Of a stretch of DNA of 64,000 nucleotides, positions 52,132-59,247 are shown piece by piece; the stretch's first letter is position 1, and every line of letters begins with the position of its first letter. The notes under the pieces were generated by a model. It was not told the DNA's origin and made no database searches. It saw only the letters and a list, made by a program, of their open reading frames with translations. This DNA is from Desulfitobacterium metallireducens DSM 15288. GTDB taxonomy: Bacteria > Bacillota > Desulfitobacteriia > Desulfitobacteriales > Desulfitobacteriaceae. The DNA lies in assembly GCF_000231405.2 (NCBI RefSeq), contig NZ_CP007032.1, positions 620,001 to 684,000 on the forward strand, given 5' to 3'. The position numbers and the translations under genes are program-made.

Positions 52132-52641
52132 TTGATAAGGGAAATACAGAAAAAGGATTCAGTAGATTTTCTAAATATGTTGTTGCATTTAGATAAGGAA
52201 ACAAAAACAATGATGTTTGAGCCGGATGAAAGACCTAAAGACGTTAAACAAATAGAAGATATGATAGAACAATATAGTCAAACTCATTCATTGCTGTTGA
52301 TTGCCAGCGAAGACGATAAAGTTGCTGGTTTCCTTTCGGCTGAAAAAGGTTGTTACAACAGAATAAGGCATACGGCATATATAGTTGTAGGAATATTACC
52401 TGAATATCAAGGAAAAGGAATAGGAACAAGCTTTTTTAATATGTTAGAAGAGTGGGCAATTAAAAACAAACTGACTAGATTGGAACTAACCGTAATGACT
52501 CATAATCAGGGAGCCATCCACCTTTATGAAAAGAATGGATTTCAAATTGAAGGGTTAAGATCGAAATCTATGATTGTAGATGGTCAATATATAGATGAAT
52601 ATTATATGGCTCGGCTTTTGGAAAGGCATAGTTCGAAATAA
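52132..52641 (+). CDS. GNAT-family N-acetyltransferase (cassette gene)
   Basis: 169 residues, TTG start with GGAGG eight bases upstream. GNAT motif A is clear: YIVVGILPEYQGKGIGTSFFNMLEEW, followed by TRLELTVMTHNQGAIHLYEKNGFQIEG, the typical motif B region. It resembles RimI/RimL-type or small-molecule acetyltransferases; the substrate is unknown. One gene between attC-like sites F and G. Confidence 0.88.
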   Translation: MIREIQKKDSVDFLNMLLHLDKETKTMMFEPDERPKDVKQIEDMIEQYSQTHSLLLIASEDDKVAGFLSAEKGCYNRIRHTAYIVVGILPEYQGKGIGTSFFNMLEEWAIKNKLTRLELTVMTHNQGAIHLYEKNGFQIEGLRSKSMIVDGQYIDEYYMARLLERHSSK

Positions 52642-52684
52642 TTATTATAAAAAGATCAATCGGCTGAGAAAAGTGTCTAGGGGC

Positions 52685-52802
52685 GCGCCGTCCATGGCGC
52701 TCTGGCTTCGTGGGGCAGGAAACGTCAGATAACAGAGGATTACCGTAACTTTGCCAAGATGAATGTGGCAATGGCGCTACGGTAATCCTCGGGACGTTAT
52801 AT
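52685..52802 (+). repeat. attC-like cassette site G
   Basis: A left hairpin GCGCC/GGCGC with loop GTCCAT (52685-52700), R'' AGATAAC (52727-52733), inner arms GATTACCGTA and TACGGTAATC, and R' GTTATAT (52796-52802). No right GTCCAT hairpin. Confidence 0.75.
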
Positions 52803-52843
52803 GTCATTACGCTATCGGAGTGGAATTTGGGGAGGTTTATTTT

Positions 52844-53656
52844 TTGGGAGCTAAGCTCATGTCCCGAAGAGCATTTATCGTAGGTGGGATTGCAACATTA
52901 TCCTATCTATATTTCGATCTTCATTCTATTGCAGTAAAACGATATACCATTGCGGTTTCTAGACTACCAAGTGATTTTCGGGGGTTCACTATTCTCCATT
53001 TAACTGATTTGCATAATAAGGAATACGGAGAGGGTCAAAGGCATCTACTAGAGTTGATTAACCGACTGCACTTTGATGCAGTTGCAATTACAGGTGATTT
53101 AGTCGATAAGAGTAGCCCTAATATTGAACCAGCAATAGCATTGGTTAAAGGGTTACAATCTAAACCTATATTTTTTGTTCCGGGAAATCATGAGTGGTGG
53201 ACAAACTTCCAAATCAAATCACCATTGGAGGACCATGGCGTACGAATATTGGAAAATGGGAGTTTCAAATATGCTAGGGGCAATTTTCATCTATGGATAA
53301 TTGGTGTTGACGACCCTTATCTCGGAAGAGATAAGTTAGATAAGGCGCTTTCAGGAATCGTGGATTCTGTACCCAAGGTTTTATTAGCGCATGCACCAAA
53401 CATTTTTTCCAAAGCCGTTGAAAGTAATCTCGATTTAATTTTGGTGGGGCATACGCACGGTGGACAAGTTAGACTTCCATTAGTTGGTGCAGTGATTGCA
53501 CCCGGGCAAGGGCTTTTTCCTAAATTAGATTATGGCCAATTTACTTCTGGTACTACAAATATGATTATCAATGGTGGTTTAGGGGAAAGCGTTTTACCAA
53601 TAAGATTTTACAATAGACCGGAAATTGTTTTAGTGACGTTAGTTACCTCTAGCTAG
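52844..53656 (+). CDS. Metallophosphoesterase, YkuE-like, with Tat signal (cassette gene)
   Basis: 270 residues from TTG 52844 (GGAGG eight bases upstream). ATG 52859 is an alternative, and the longer frame from 52763 would run through the attC-like site. The N-terminal SRRAFIVGGIATLSYLY resembles a twin-arginine signal. Calcineurin-like motifs are complete: LTDLHNK, ITGDLVD, VPGNHEWW, LAHAPN and VGHTHGGQVRLP. It probably acts outside the membrane on phosphodiester or phospholipid substrates. One gene between sites G and H. Confidence 0.88.
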   Translation: MGAKLMSRRAFIVGGIATLSYLYFDLHSIAVKRYTIAVSRLPSDFRGFTILHLTDLHNKEYGEGQRHLLELINRLHFDAVAITGDLVDKSSPNIEPAIALVKGLQSKPIFFVPGNHEWWTNFQIKSPLEDHGVRILENGSFKYARGNFHLWIIGVDDPYLGRDKLDKALSGIVDSVPKVLLAHAPNIFSKAVESNLDLILVGHTHGGQVRLPLVGAVIAPGQGLFPKLDYGQFTSGTTNMIINGGLGESVLPIRFYNRPEIVLVTLVTSS

Positions 53657-53677
53657 CCTTGTGGGAGGCGTAACGAC

Positions 53678-53786
53678 ATATAACACAGTGTTCCCGCAAC
53701 TAGAGGATGATGCATGCGGTTGGGACACTGCGGGAACACAAAAACGTTATACGAAACCGTACGCAAGGCCGCGCGTCCATGCGCGG
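53678..53786 (+). repeat. attC-like cassette site H
   Basis: R'' ATATAAC (53678-53684), inner arms GTGTTCCCGCA and TGCGGGAACAC with the core ACTAGAGGATGATGCATG, R' GTTATAC (53746-53752), and a right hairpin CCGCGC/GCGCGG with loop GTCCAT (53769-53786). No left hairpin. Confidence 0.75.
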
Positions 53787-53875
53787 ACGTCCATGAATCT
53801 CCATTTAGTCGTACTTCGCGTTAACATAAATTATGCGAAACGATGATTACAAGATGAACACGAAGGAGTGGTACA

Positions 53876-54328
53876 ATGAATATTATATCGATCAAAGAAA
53901 ACCCAAAATATAAGGACAAAGCAATTCAATATTTTCAAAGCAAGTGGGCTAATGAAGGTAGTTTAATGGTATATGAGGACTGTATTACTAATTGCATAAC
54001 AACAACTAATCCTTTGCCACAGTGGTATTTGTTAGAGCATGATGGAGATATTATTGGCTGTGCAGGACTTATTACCAATGATTTCATTAGTAGAATGGAT
54101 CTGTATCCTTGGGTTTGTGCTGTATTTATTGAAGAAAAATATCGTGGCAATGCTTTTGGATCATTGTTACTGGATAAGGCAAAGAAAGATGCAAAGCAGG
54201 GTGGTTTTTCCCATTTGTATCTTTGCACCGACCATATTGGATATTATGAAAAATATGGTTTTAGCTATATTGGACAAGGCTACCACCCTTGGGGAGAAAG
54301 TTCCCGGATTTATGTAGCAGATTTATAG
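53876..54328 (+). CDS. GNAT-family N-acetyltransferase (cassette gene)
   Basis: 150 residues, GAAGGAG seven bases before the ATG. Motif A: PWVCAVFIEEKYRGNAFGSLLLDKAKKDA; motif B: LYLCTDHIGYYEKYGFSYIGQGYHPWGE, typical of small GNATs. The acceptor is unknown. It is the third GNAT gene among the cassettes, consistent with the known abundance of acetyltransferases in integron cassettes. Confidence 0.88.
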   Translation: MNIISIKENPKYKDKAIQYFQSKWANEGSLMVYEDCITNCITTTNPLPQWYLLEHDGDIIGCAGLITNDFISRMDLYPWVCAVFIEEKYRGNAFGSLLLDKAKKDAKQGGFSHLYLCTDHIGYYEKYGFSYIGQGYHPWGESSRIYVADL

Positions 54329-54369
54329 GATTTGGTTCTAAGCAGTTAGGTCTTTCAAGTGATCCAGGG

Positions 54370-54571
54370 GGCCGCCGTCCATGGCGGCCTCTGCATTCGG
54401 GGGCGTACGGCATCGGATAACAGCTAATTAACGACATTGCCTTTGTCACGGCATTTGCAGTTTCAAGAAGGATTCAGAGGCAAATGCCGCGCCAATCCCT
54501 ACGGGCCGGCAACGTCGGTAATTCGCAGGACGTTATCCGAAACCGAACGCAGGGACGCGCGTCCATGCGCG
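54370..54571 (+). repeat. attC-like cassette site I (long type)
   Basis: A left hairpin GGCCGCC/GGCGGCC with loop GTCCAT (54370-54389), R'' GGATAAC (54415-54421), R' GTTATCC (54532-54538; exact complement of R''), and a right hairpin CGCGC/GCGCG with loop GTCCAT (54556-54571). The 124-bp core holds nested arms: CGACATTGCC with GGCAACGTCG outside, GGCATTTGC with GCAAATGCC inside. Length and branching recall Vibrio VCR sites. Confidence 0.8.
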
Positions 54572-54676
54572 GATTTTTGGGGAATGGCTTTGTAGCTATT
54601 TCATATTAGTATTTTATTGAGTATAAATGGGATAGGGTATAAAAAGAAAGTTTAAAAGTATTGGGGATGGGTTTAA

Positions 54677-55204
54677 ATGAATTTAAAGCCAATTGGCATT
54701 TCCGCATTACTGATATTAATAATTTTCTTGCTATATAATACTGTGGGAGTTGGTATAGCTACACTTATATTTGCAATAATCTTTTTGGTTCAGGCTATCT
54801 TATTTAGCATTAAACCAGACTACTACGATAAGTTTTTAAGCTTTATGAATCCAGGATTATATAGTGCATACAGTGAAAAAGGTAGTGACTTCATCAAGAA
54901 AAAGCGAAGGATGAATATAATAGGTTATTACGTCCTTTCTGCTATCACAGGATTTAATGCATTCCTGCAAATAAGGTTAATGACAAGAATAGATACAAGA
55001 CCTTTATTTAATATGAGGGAACTTTTACTCTTTGCACTAGTAATTTTGGGCTTAATTTTTTTAACAAATTATATTTCCATTTTAACAATGAAGAAGGCCA
55101 AAACTGCTAATGAGGATTTAGCGTGGAATATTATTTTAGGAATTGCATTTGCTATTATTTTGCTTGGCTTTATAAGTTTTTATATTTTACGACCAATAAT
55201 CTGA
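54677..55204 (+). CDS. Membrane protein of unknown function (cassette gene)
   Basis: 175 residues with about five transmembrane segments (roughly residues 7-24, 27-45, 85-102, 112-135 and 150-171) and a basic loop DFIKKKRRMN between the second and third. No family recognised. The ATG follows GGGGATGGG at a short distance, so the start is moderately certain. One gene between sites I and J. Confidence 0.65.
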   Translation: MNLKPIGISALLILIIFLLYNTVGVGIATLIFAIIFLVQAILFSIKPDYYDKFLSFMNPGLYSAYSEKGSDFIKKKRRMNIIGYYVLSAITGFNAFLQIRLMTRIDTRPLFNMRELLLFALVILGLIFLTNYISILTMKKAKTANEDLAWNIILGIAFAIILLGFISFYILRPII

Positions 55205-55271
55205 GATTCGCTACCAGTTTTGGCGTAATAGTTAGTCGGGATATTCTCATGTTATACAGTTTGCTTCAAAG

Positions 55272-55472
55272 GGCCGCCGTCCATGGCGACCTCTGAATCT
55301 GGGGGCGTACGGCATCGGAACAGAGTATTCCCTACATTGCCTTTGTCACGGCATTTGCAATTATGGCCGGGGAAGTAAGTGGCAAATGCCGCGCCAACCC
55401 TACGGGACGGCAACGTCGGGAATACTCAGGACGTTATACGAAACCGTACGCAAGGTCGCGCGTCCATGCGCG
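55272..55472 (+). repeat. attC-like cassette site J (long type)
   Basis: A left hairpin GGCCGCC/GGCGACC (one mismatch) with loop GTCCAT (55272-55291), a degenerate R'' GGAAC (55317-55321, lacking TA), an inner 123-bp core related to site I (GGCATTTGC / GCAAATGCC), R' GTTATAC (55433-55439), and a right hairpin CGCGC/GCGCG with loop GTCCAT (55457-55472). Confidence 0.78.
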
Positions 55473-55573
55473 GATTTATTGAGAAAAGACGTTGTAGTAA
55501 TATACTAATACTAAGGTTAACCTCAGCAGAGAAATCCTAAAAGAAATATTTTTTATGAATAGAGGTAAGCGGA

Positions 55574-55783
55574 ATGTCAGTAACAGATTTTCGAGCGGCT
55601 CAAAAATGGTCAAAACTATCCCAGGATTTAAAGCATAGGCTTCTAGGAAATGTATTTTGTTCGAGTTGCGGAGTGACCACTATCGTTGATTACACTTTAC
55701 ACGATGATAAATCTGGCATCCTAATTAAGGGTAAATGCAATAAATGTGGTATGGATGTAGCTAGGCTTGTTGAGGATGAATAA
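55574..55783 (+). CDS. Small zinc-ribbon protein (cassette gene)
   Basis: 69 residues. Two CxxC knuckles (VFCSSCGVTT and CNKCGMDVARL) separated by a beta hairpin (IVDYTLHDDKSGILIKGK) form a single zinc ribbon. No enzymatic motif. The end overlaps by eight bases the probable start (ATGAATAA) of the following interrupted gene, so the two are likely translationally coupled within one cassette. Confidence 0.7.
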   Translation: MSVTDFRAAQKWSKLSQDLKHRLLGNVFCSSCGVTTIVDYTLHDDKSGILIKGKCNKCGMDVARLVEDE

Positions 55784-56204
55784 ACCAAGAAAACTTATGC
55801 TTAATAAGAATTACATACCATCGATAACTAGCGAAGATGATGAAATTTTTTAAAATGGAATTTTTAAATTTAACATTTCAAGGATAATGGAGCATATCAT
55901 CACTGGAAAGTTAGATGCGGAAAAAGAATTAGTTAATATTCCCGAATGGTTCGAGATGCATAACTACAATGTTGTTAATGAGGATCACTTACCATCAGCT
56001 GATATAACAAAGCCCGTTATACAAGCAGAAATTCGACCAGGCATTTTTCAAATAATTGATGGAAACCACCGGGTAGAAAAGGCGTACCGTGATAAAGTTG
56101 ACTATATAAAATCATATAAACTTAAAGGTGAGCAGCTTATAGCATATTTTATTGATGTCCGAGGATGTAAAGCATTTATAGAGTATTGGAATTCAAAACT
56201 TTAA
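55776..56204 (+). pseudogene. ParB-like (DGNHR-motif) gene interrupted by an in-frame TAA
   Basis: A single frame runs from ATG 55776 (MNKPRKLMLNKNYIPSITSE...) to 56204, with one in-frame TAA at 55851-55853 between DDEIF and NGIFKFNIS, both protein-like. The downstream part (from ATG 55887, 105 residues) contains IIDGNHRVEKAYRD, a ParB/sulfiredoxin-like motif. A single-base change (for example AAA to TAA) would explain it. Alternatives are internal reinitiation at 55887 or readthrough. Second gene of the cassette between sites J and K. Confidence 0.6.
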
Positions 56205-56224
56205 TTCCCGTAATCGGCATAAGG

Positions 56225-56378
56225 GGCCGCCGTCCATGGCGGTCTCTGGCTTCGTGGGGCGCACGGCATCGTATAACACAGCATTCCCGACACTTGACAA
56301 TATGAAAGTAGAATGACGCGTCGGGAATGCTTAAACGTTATCCGAAACCGTACGCAAAGACCGCGCGTCCATGCGCGG
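56225..56378 (+). repeat. attC-like cassette site K
   Basis: A left hairpin GGCCGCC/GGCGGTC with loop GTCCAT (56225-56244), R'' GTATAAC (56271-56277), inner arms GCATTCCCGAC and GTCGGGAATGC, R' GTTATCC (56337-56343), and a right hairpin CCGCGC/GCGCGG with loop GTCCAT (56361-56378). A complete, symmetrical example of the family. Confidence 0.8.
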
Positions 56379-56460
56379 AGCATTGGAAGTTAAGATAAGT
56401 ATGTTGACTTCATAATCTAACATGAGAAGTGTTTTGGTATTGGATTATAGGGAGGATAAG

Positions 56461-56865
56461 ATGGAAACTGAAGCATTAATTCTAGAAAAACTTCATCAAC
56501 TAGAAGAACGCTTACTGCGACCAGAAATTCGTAGTTCTAAGGAAGAGCTAATGATTCTTCTTGCAGATGACTTTGTTGAGTTCGGAAGTTCGGGACGTAT
56601 ATTTTACAAACAACAGATTACTGAAGCATTAACACATAGCTTAACGGAACATATGAAATTAATGGATTTCCAAGTAAAAATTTTGGCATCGGATGTAGTA
56701 TTAACAACTTTTCGTGTAGTAAAGCCTAATGAACCAAGAGAAGCAATGAGAAATTCATTACGAAGCTCGATCTGGAAGTTTTTCGATGATAGATGGCAAA
56801 TGGTTTTTCATCAAGGAACGCCCCAACAATGGAACACATTATGTAAATTTAGTAATTATACGTAA
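56461..56865 (+). CDS. DUF4440/NTF2-like protein (cassette gene)
   Basis: 134 residues from ATG 56461 (GGGAGG seven bases upstream). NTF2-like fold pattern: N-terminal helix EKLHQLEERLL, LMILLADDFVEFGSSGRIFYKQQITEAL, and strands VVLTTFRVVKPN and SSIWKFFDDRWQMVFHQGTP. Members of this group bind or modify small molecules; the function is unknown. One gene between sites K and L. Confidence 0.8.
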   Translation: METEALILEKLHQLEERLLRPEIRSSKEELMILLADDFVEFGSSGRIFYKQQITEALTHSLTEHMKLMDFQVKILASDVVLTTFRVVKPNEPREAMRNSLRSSIWKFFDDRWQMVFHQGTPQQWNTLCKFSNYT

Positions 56866-56890
56866 TCAACCTATTACGGAGGTTCAAGGG

Positions 56891-56940
56891 GCCGCCTTCC
56901 ATGGCGGCTTCTGAATCTGGGGCGTAAGGCATCGGATAAA
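56891..56940 (+). repeat. attC-like site L, left half, split by IS110
   Basis: A left hairpin GCCGCC/GGCGGC with loop TTCCAT (56891-56908), then GCGTAAGGCATCGGATAA ending in R'' GGATAA(A) at 56934-56940, where the second IS110 copy starts. It pairs with the start of the same cassette after site K (15 of 18). Confidence 0.75.
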
Positions 56941-58541
56941 CCAGCTAATTGCTGTCAAGGAAAAGTTTCTTTAGACTAACGTTGAGAAAAATAGGGTATA
57001 GCAAAGCTGGCCTACATAATGTAAGCTCAAAAAAACATGTAAATAAAAGGGATTTCTAAGTCTGCAGAGAATTGTTATTTAGAACCAGAAAAAGGCCGTT
57101 GTGAGGATAGAATCCCATAGATCATCCTTAGCATTTTGTTAGCCGTGGCTATTATGGCGACCTTAGCCGGTTTACCTTCGTTTAATTTACGAACATAAAA
57201 GTCTCTGAGAATTGGGTTTAAGGGGCCGCCTGTTCTATTGCTGATCCCAGCCACAGTGGCCTGGTAGAGCGCTTTTCTAAGATAGGGTGACCCTCTCTTG
57301 GATATCTTGTTATGACTCGATTTAAACTTTCCCGATTGAAAGACAGAAGGGTCAATGCCTGCAAAAGCGACCAGCTGTTTTGAGCTCGGGAATCTCTTAA
57401 TATCACCAATTTCAGCGAGAATGGTGGTGGCTGTAGCCTCTCCTACGCCAGGAATTGAACGGAGAAGAGGATAATCCGGGGAAAAGTTTGCCCAATAGAC
57501 CATTTGAGCCCGTATATCGGTCAGAACGTTTTGTTGGGATACGAGGAGGTTAATATACATCCTTAAAACCCGTATGTTAGACTGTTGGGCGCGGTTAGAA
57601 GGCAAACTTTCCTGGGCAGCTAATATAAGTTCATCCGTTTTAAGCTCGTACCAGCTTTTAGACTTCTTCGCAGGTTTAAGACATTCGATAATCTGGTCTC
57701 GGCTAGCCGATAAAATAGCTGTTGGTGAAGGAAAAGAAGAAAGAATGCTTAAAGCAGTAGGGCTACATAAGTGAGCAAACACCGATTCAAACTTCGGAAA
57801 CAGAAGGTCTAAAACAGATTGGAACCGAAGCTGAGTTTCAGTATATAACGTATTGAAACCATCATATTGGCGGCAAAGGTTCTGTAACTCTAGGATATGC
57901 TCTTCAAGAGGTTTGGCCTCGGTAAACTGATTTAAATAGTAAACCTGGGCAATCCGATTCGTATCAATAGGGTCAGTCTTAACCTTGCGAACGGATTTCT
58001 TTTTCTCAGCGTGAGTTTGGAGAGGATTTAGAACAACAACCTTATAACCCGCATCTTGAAAGTAAGCCGAAATCGGCTTGGAGTAGTTACCCGTGGCTTC
58101 CATAACCACGTGAGGACGTTTACCGGTTTCACATTCTAGTTTAATTAGCCTCTCAGTTAATCGAGACATATCACGAGGTGAATGGGAGAAAGAAAAGGGT
58201 TTGGTCAGTGATTCCTGATAACGTTTAAATAAAGTAGCCACACTCTTAGACTTAGAAACATCAATGCTTAGAACAGGAACATCAATCATGGAAAACCTCC
58301 CTTTTTACCGGGTTCCGTCTTTAAACAACCACCCTTAGGTTCGCATTGTGATACGGGCTCAAGGCCCAACCAGCTCAATCAAGGTATTGGAGTTAAAGAA
58401 GGCTTGAACAGTTTATACGACGGGATCAAGGTCCCAACAGCGCGTACGTTCTTTACCCAGTTTTCTTCAGTATAAAGGAACACAAAAGAAAAAAGTCCAT
58501 ACCCAGATTGAACTGGTTATGAACCTATAATACGAACAGCA
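56938..58541 (-). mobile_element. IS110-family element inserted in an attC-like site (copy 2)
   Basis: Same 1604 bp as copy 1, at a constant offset of 6564 bases, in the same orientation and at the same position in its attC-like site. Direct copies flanking seven cassette genes could recombine and delete or circularise the segment 51978-58541. Confidence 0.85.
57075..58289 (-). CDS. IS110-family transposase (attC-targeting copy 2)
   Basis: 404 residues, identical to the protein encoded at 50511-51725, with the same DEDD (LSIDVSKSKS, MEATGNYS, KTDPIDTN) and Transposase_20 (SGKFKSSHNKISKRG) motifs. The intact frame indicates both copies could be active. Confidence 0.92.
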   Translation of the reverse strand: MIDVPVLSIDVSKSKSVATLFKRYQESLTKPFSFSHSPRDMSRLTERLIKLECETGKRPHVVMEATGNYSKPISAYFQDAGYKVVVLNPLQTHAEKKKSVRKVKTDPIDTNRIAQVYYLNQFTEAKPLEEHILELQNLCRQYDGFNTLYTETQLRFQSVLDLLFPKFESVFAHLCSPTALSILSSFPSPTAILSASRDQIIECLKPAKKSKSWYELKTDELILAAQESLPSNRAQQSNIRVLRMYINLLVSQQNVLTDIRAQMVYWANFSPDYPLLRSIPGVGEATATTILAEIGDIKRFPSSKQLVAFAGIDPSVFQSGKFKSSHNKISKRGSPYLRKALYQATVAGISNRTGGPLNPILRDFYVRKLNEGKPAKVAIIATANKMLRMIYGILSSQRPFSGSK

Positions 58542-58643
58542 AGTTCCCGCCACTTAGAGGATGATGCAAGTAGTCAGGGTGCAGCGGGAACCTGCGAAAC
58601 GTTCTACGACATATCGTGCAAGGCCGCGCCGTCAATGGCGCGG
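58542..58643 (+). repeat. attC-like site M, right half, split by IS110
   Basis: Inner arms GTTCCCGC and GCGGGAAC with the CACTTAGA...GATGATGCAAG core, R' GTTCTAC (58601-58607), and a right hairpin CCGCGCC/GGCGCGG with loop GTCAAT (58624-58643). About 76 bases from R' onward match the bases after site D with three differences. Confidence 0.75.
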
Positions 58644-58824
58644 GTGAATATTATGGGGTATTGCTTCGCAGTTGTAGGAAAATGTGCAACAACCATATTA
58701 ACTTGAAATATTATAATTATGGGAGGATTAAATCCATATCAACTGATTATTCCAAAGACAAAATAGAATATAAATTTAGTTTATATTAAGGCAATCAGTG
58801 AGTATGGTAAAAGGAGGGATTTTT

Positions 58825-58998
58825 ATGTATAAGTTAGGAGAAGTGTTATTATTAATATCAGTAGCAATATTTATACTTAGTGGTGGCGGTATTATCGTTA
58901 ATATTATCCCTAAAAACAGTCCAATAATTGCCCCATTATGTGTAATAGCATTAATTTTGCTTGGAGCAGGAGCAATTTTAAAGAAGAAGTACAAATAG
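58825..58998 (+). CDS. Small two-helix membrane protein (last cassette gene)
   Basis: 57 residues from ATG 58825 (AAGGAGG seven bases upstream). Two hydrophobic segments (LGEVLLLISVAIFILSGGGIIV and IAPLCVIALILLGAGAIL) and a basic tail KKKYK. No family recognised. It follows attC-like site M, but no further attC-like site occurs downstream; two hairpins follow instead, so this marks the array end. Confidence 0.6.
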   Translation: MYKLGEVLLLISVAIFILSGGGIIVNIIPKNSPIIAPLCVIALILLGAGAILKKKYK

Positions 58999-59027
58999 TG
59001 CTAATTTGTATTTAATTACATTATCCT

Positions 59028-59069
59028 AAAAGTATTCATTTCCCGATAAATGAGTTAGTGAATACTTTT
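59028..59069. terminator. Hairpin at the end of the large array
   Basis: AAAAGTATTCA / TGAATACTTTT with a 20-base loop. A second hairpin, AAATAGCAC with GTGCTATTT, lies at about 59093-59132. Both could stop transcription leaving the cassettes. Confidence 0.6.
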
Positions 59070-59247
59070 CTGATGTTGCGACTTAACATTTAATAGCACT
59101 AGCGTTCTTATTGAAAGAATGCCGGTGCTATTTTAATAATCTTCTTTATAGGATGTAATTCTCTATTAAAAAGACAATCCCCGGTTTGTGGAGAAAGTCT
59201 AAGCTATTTAAATGTAAAAACTATTTTATATTATCTCTTAATAAGCA

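Noticed and set aside
52763-52843. Longer start for the metallophosphoesterase at 52763
   Set aside because: It would translate the second half of attC-like site G; TTG 52844 has a well-spaced GGAGG.
53661-53846. 61-codon frame across attC-like site H
   Set aside because: It lies entirely in the palindromic repeat with no ribosome binding site; its codons are the repeat read through.
385-58643. Repeats read as simple terminators or REP/BIME elements
   Set aside because: They lack terminal T-runs, have two conserved outer boxes, are always in one orientation between single + strand genes, and their flanks match within cassettes. Terminators or REP elements would not show that.
385-58643. CRISPR array
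   Set aside because: Repeats are long, palindromic and variable, spaced by whole genes rather than short uniform spacers, and no cas genes are present.
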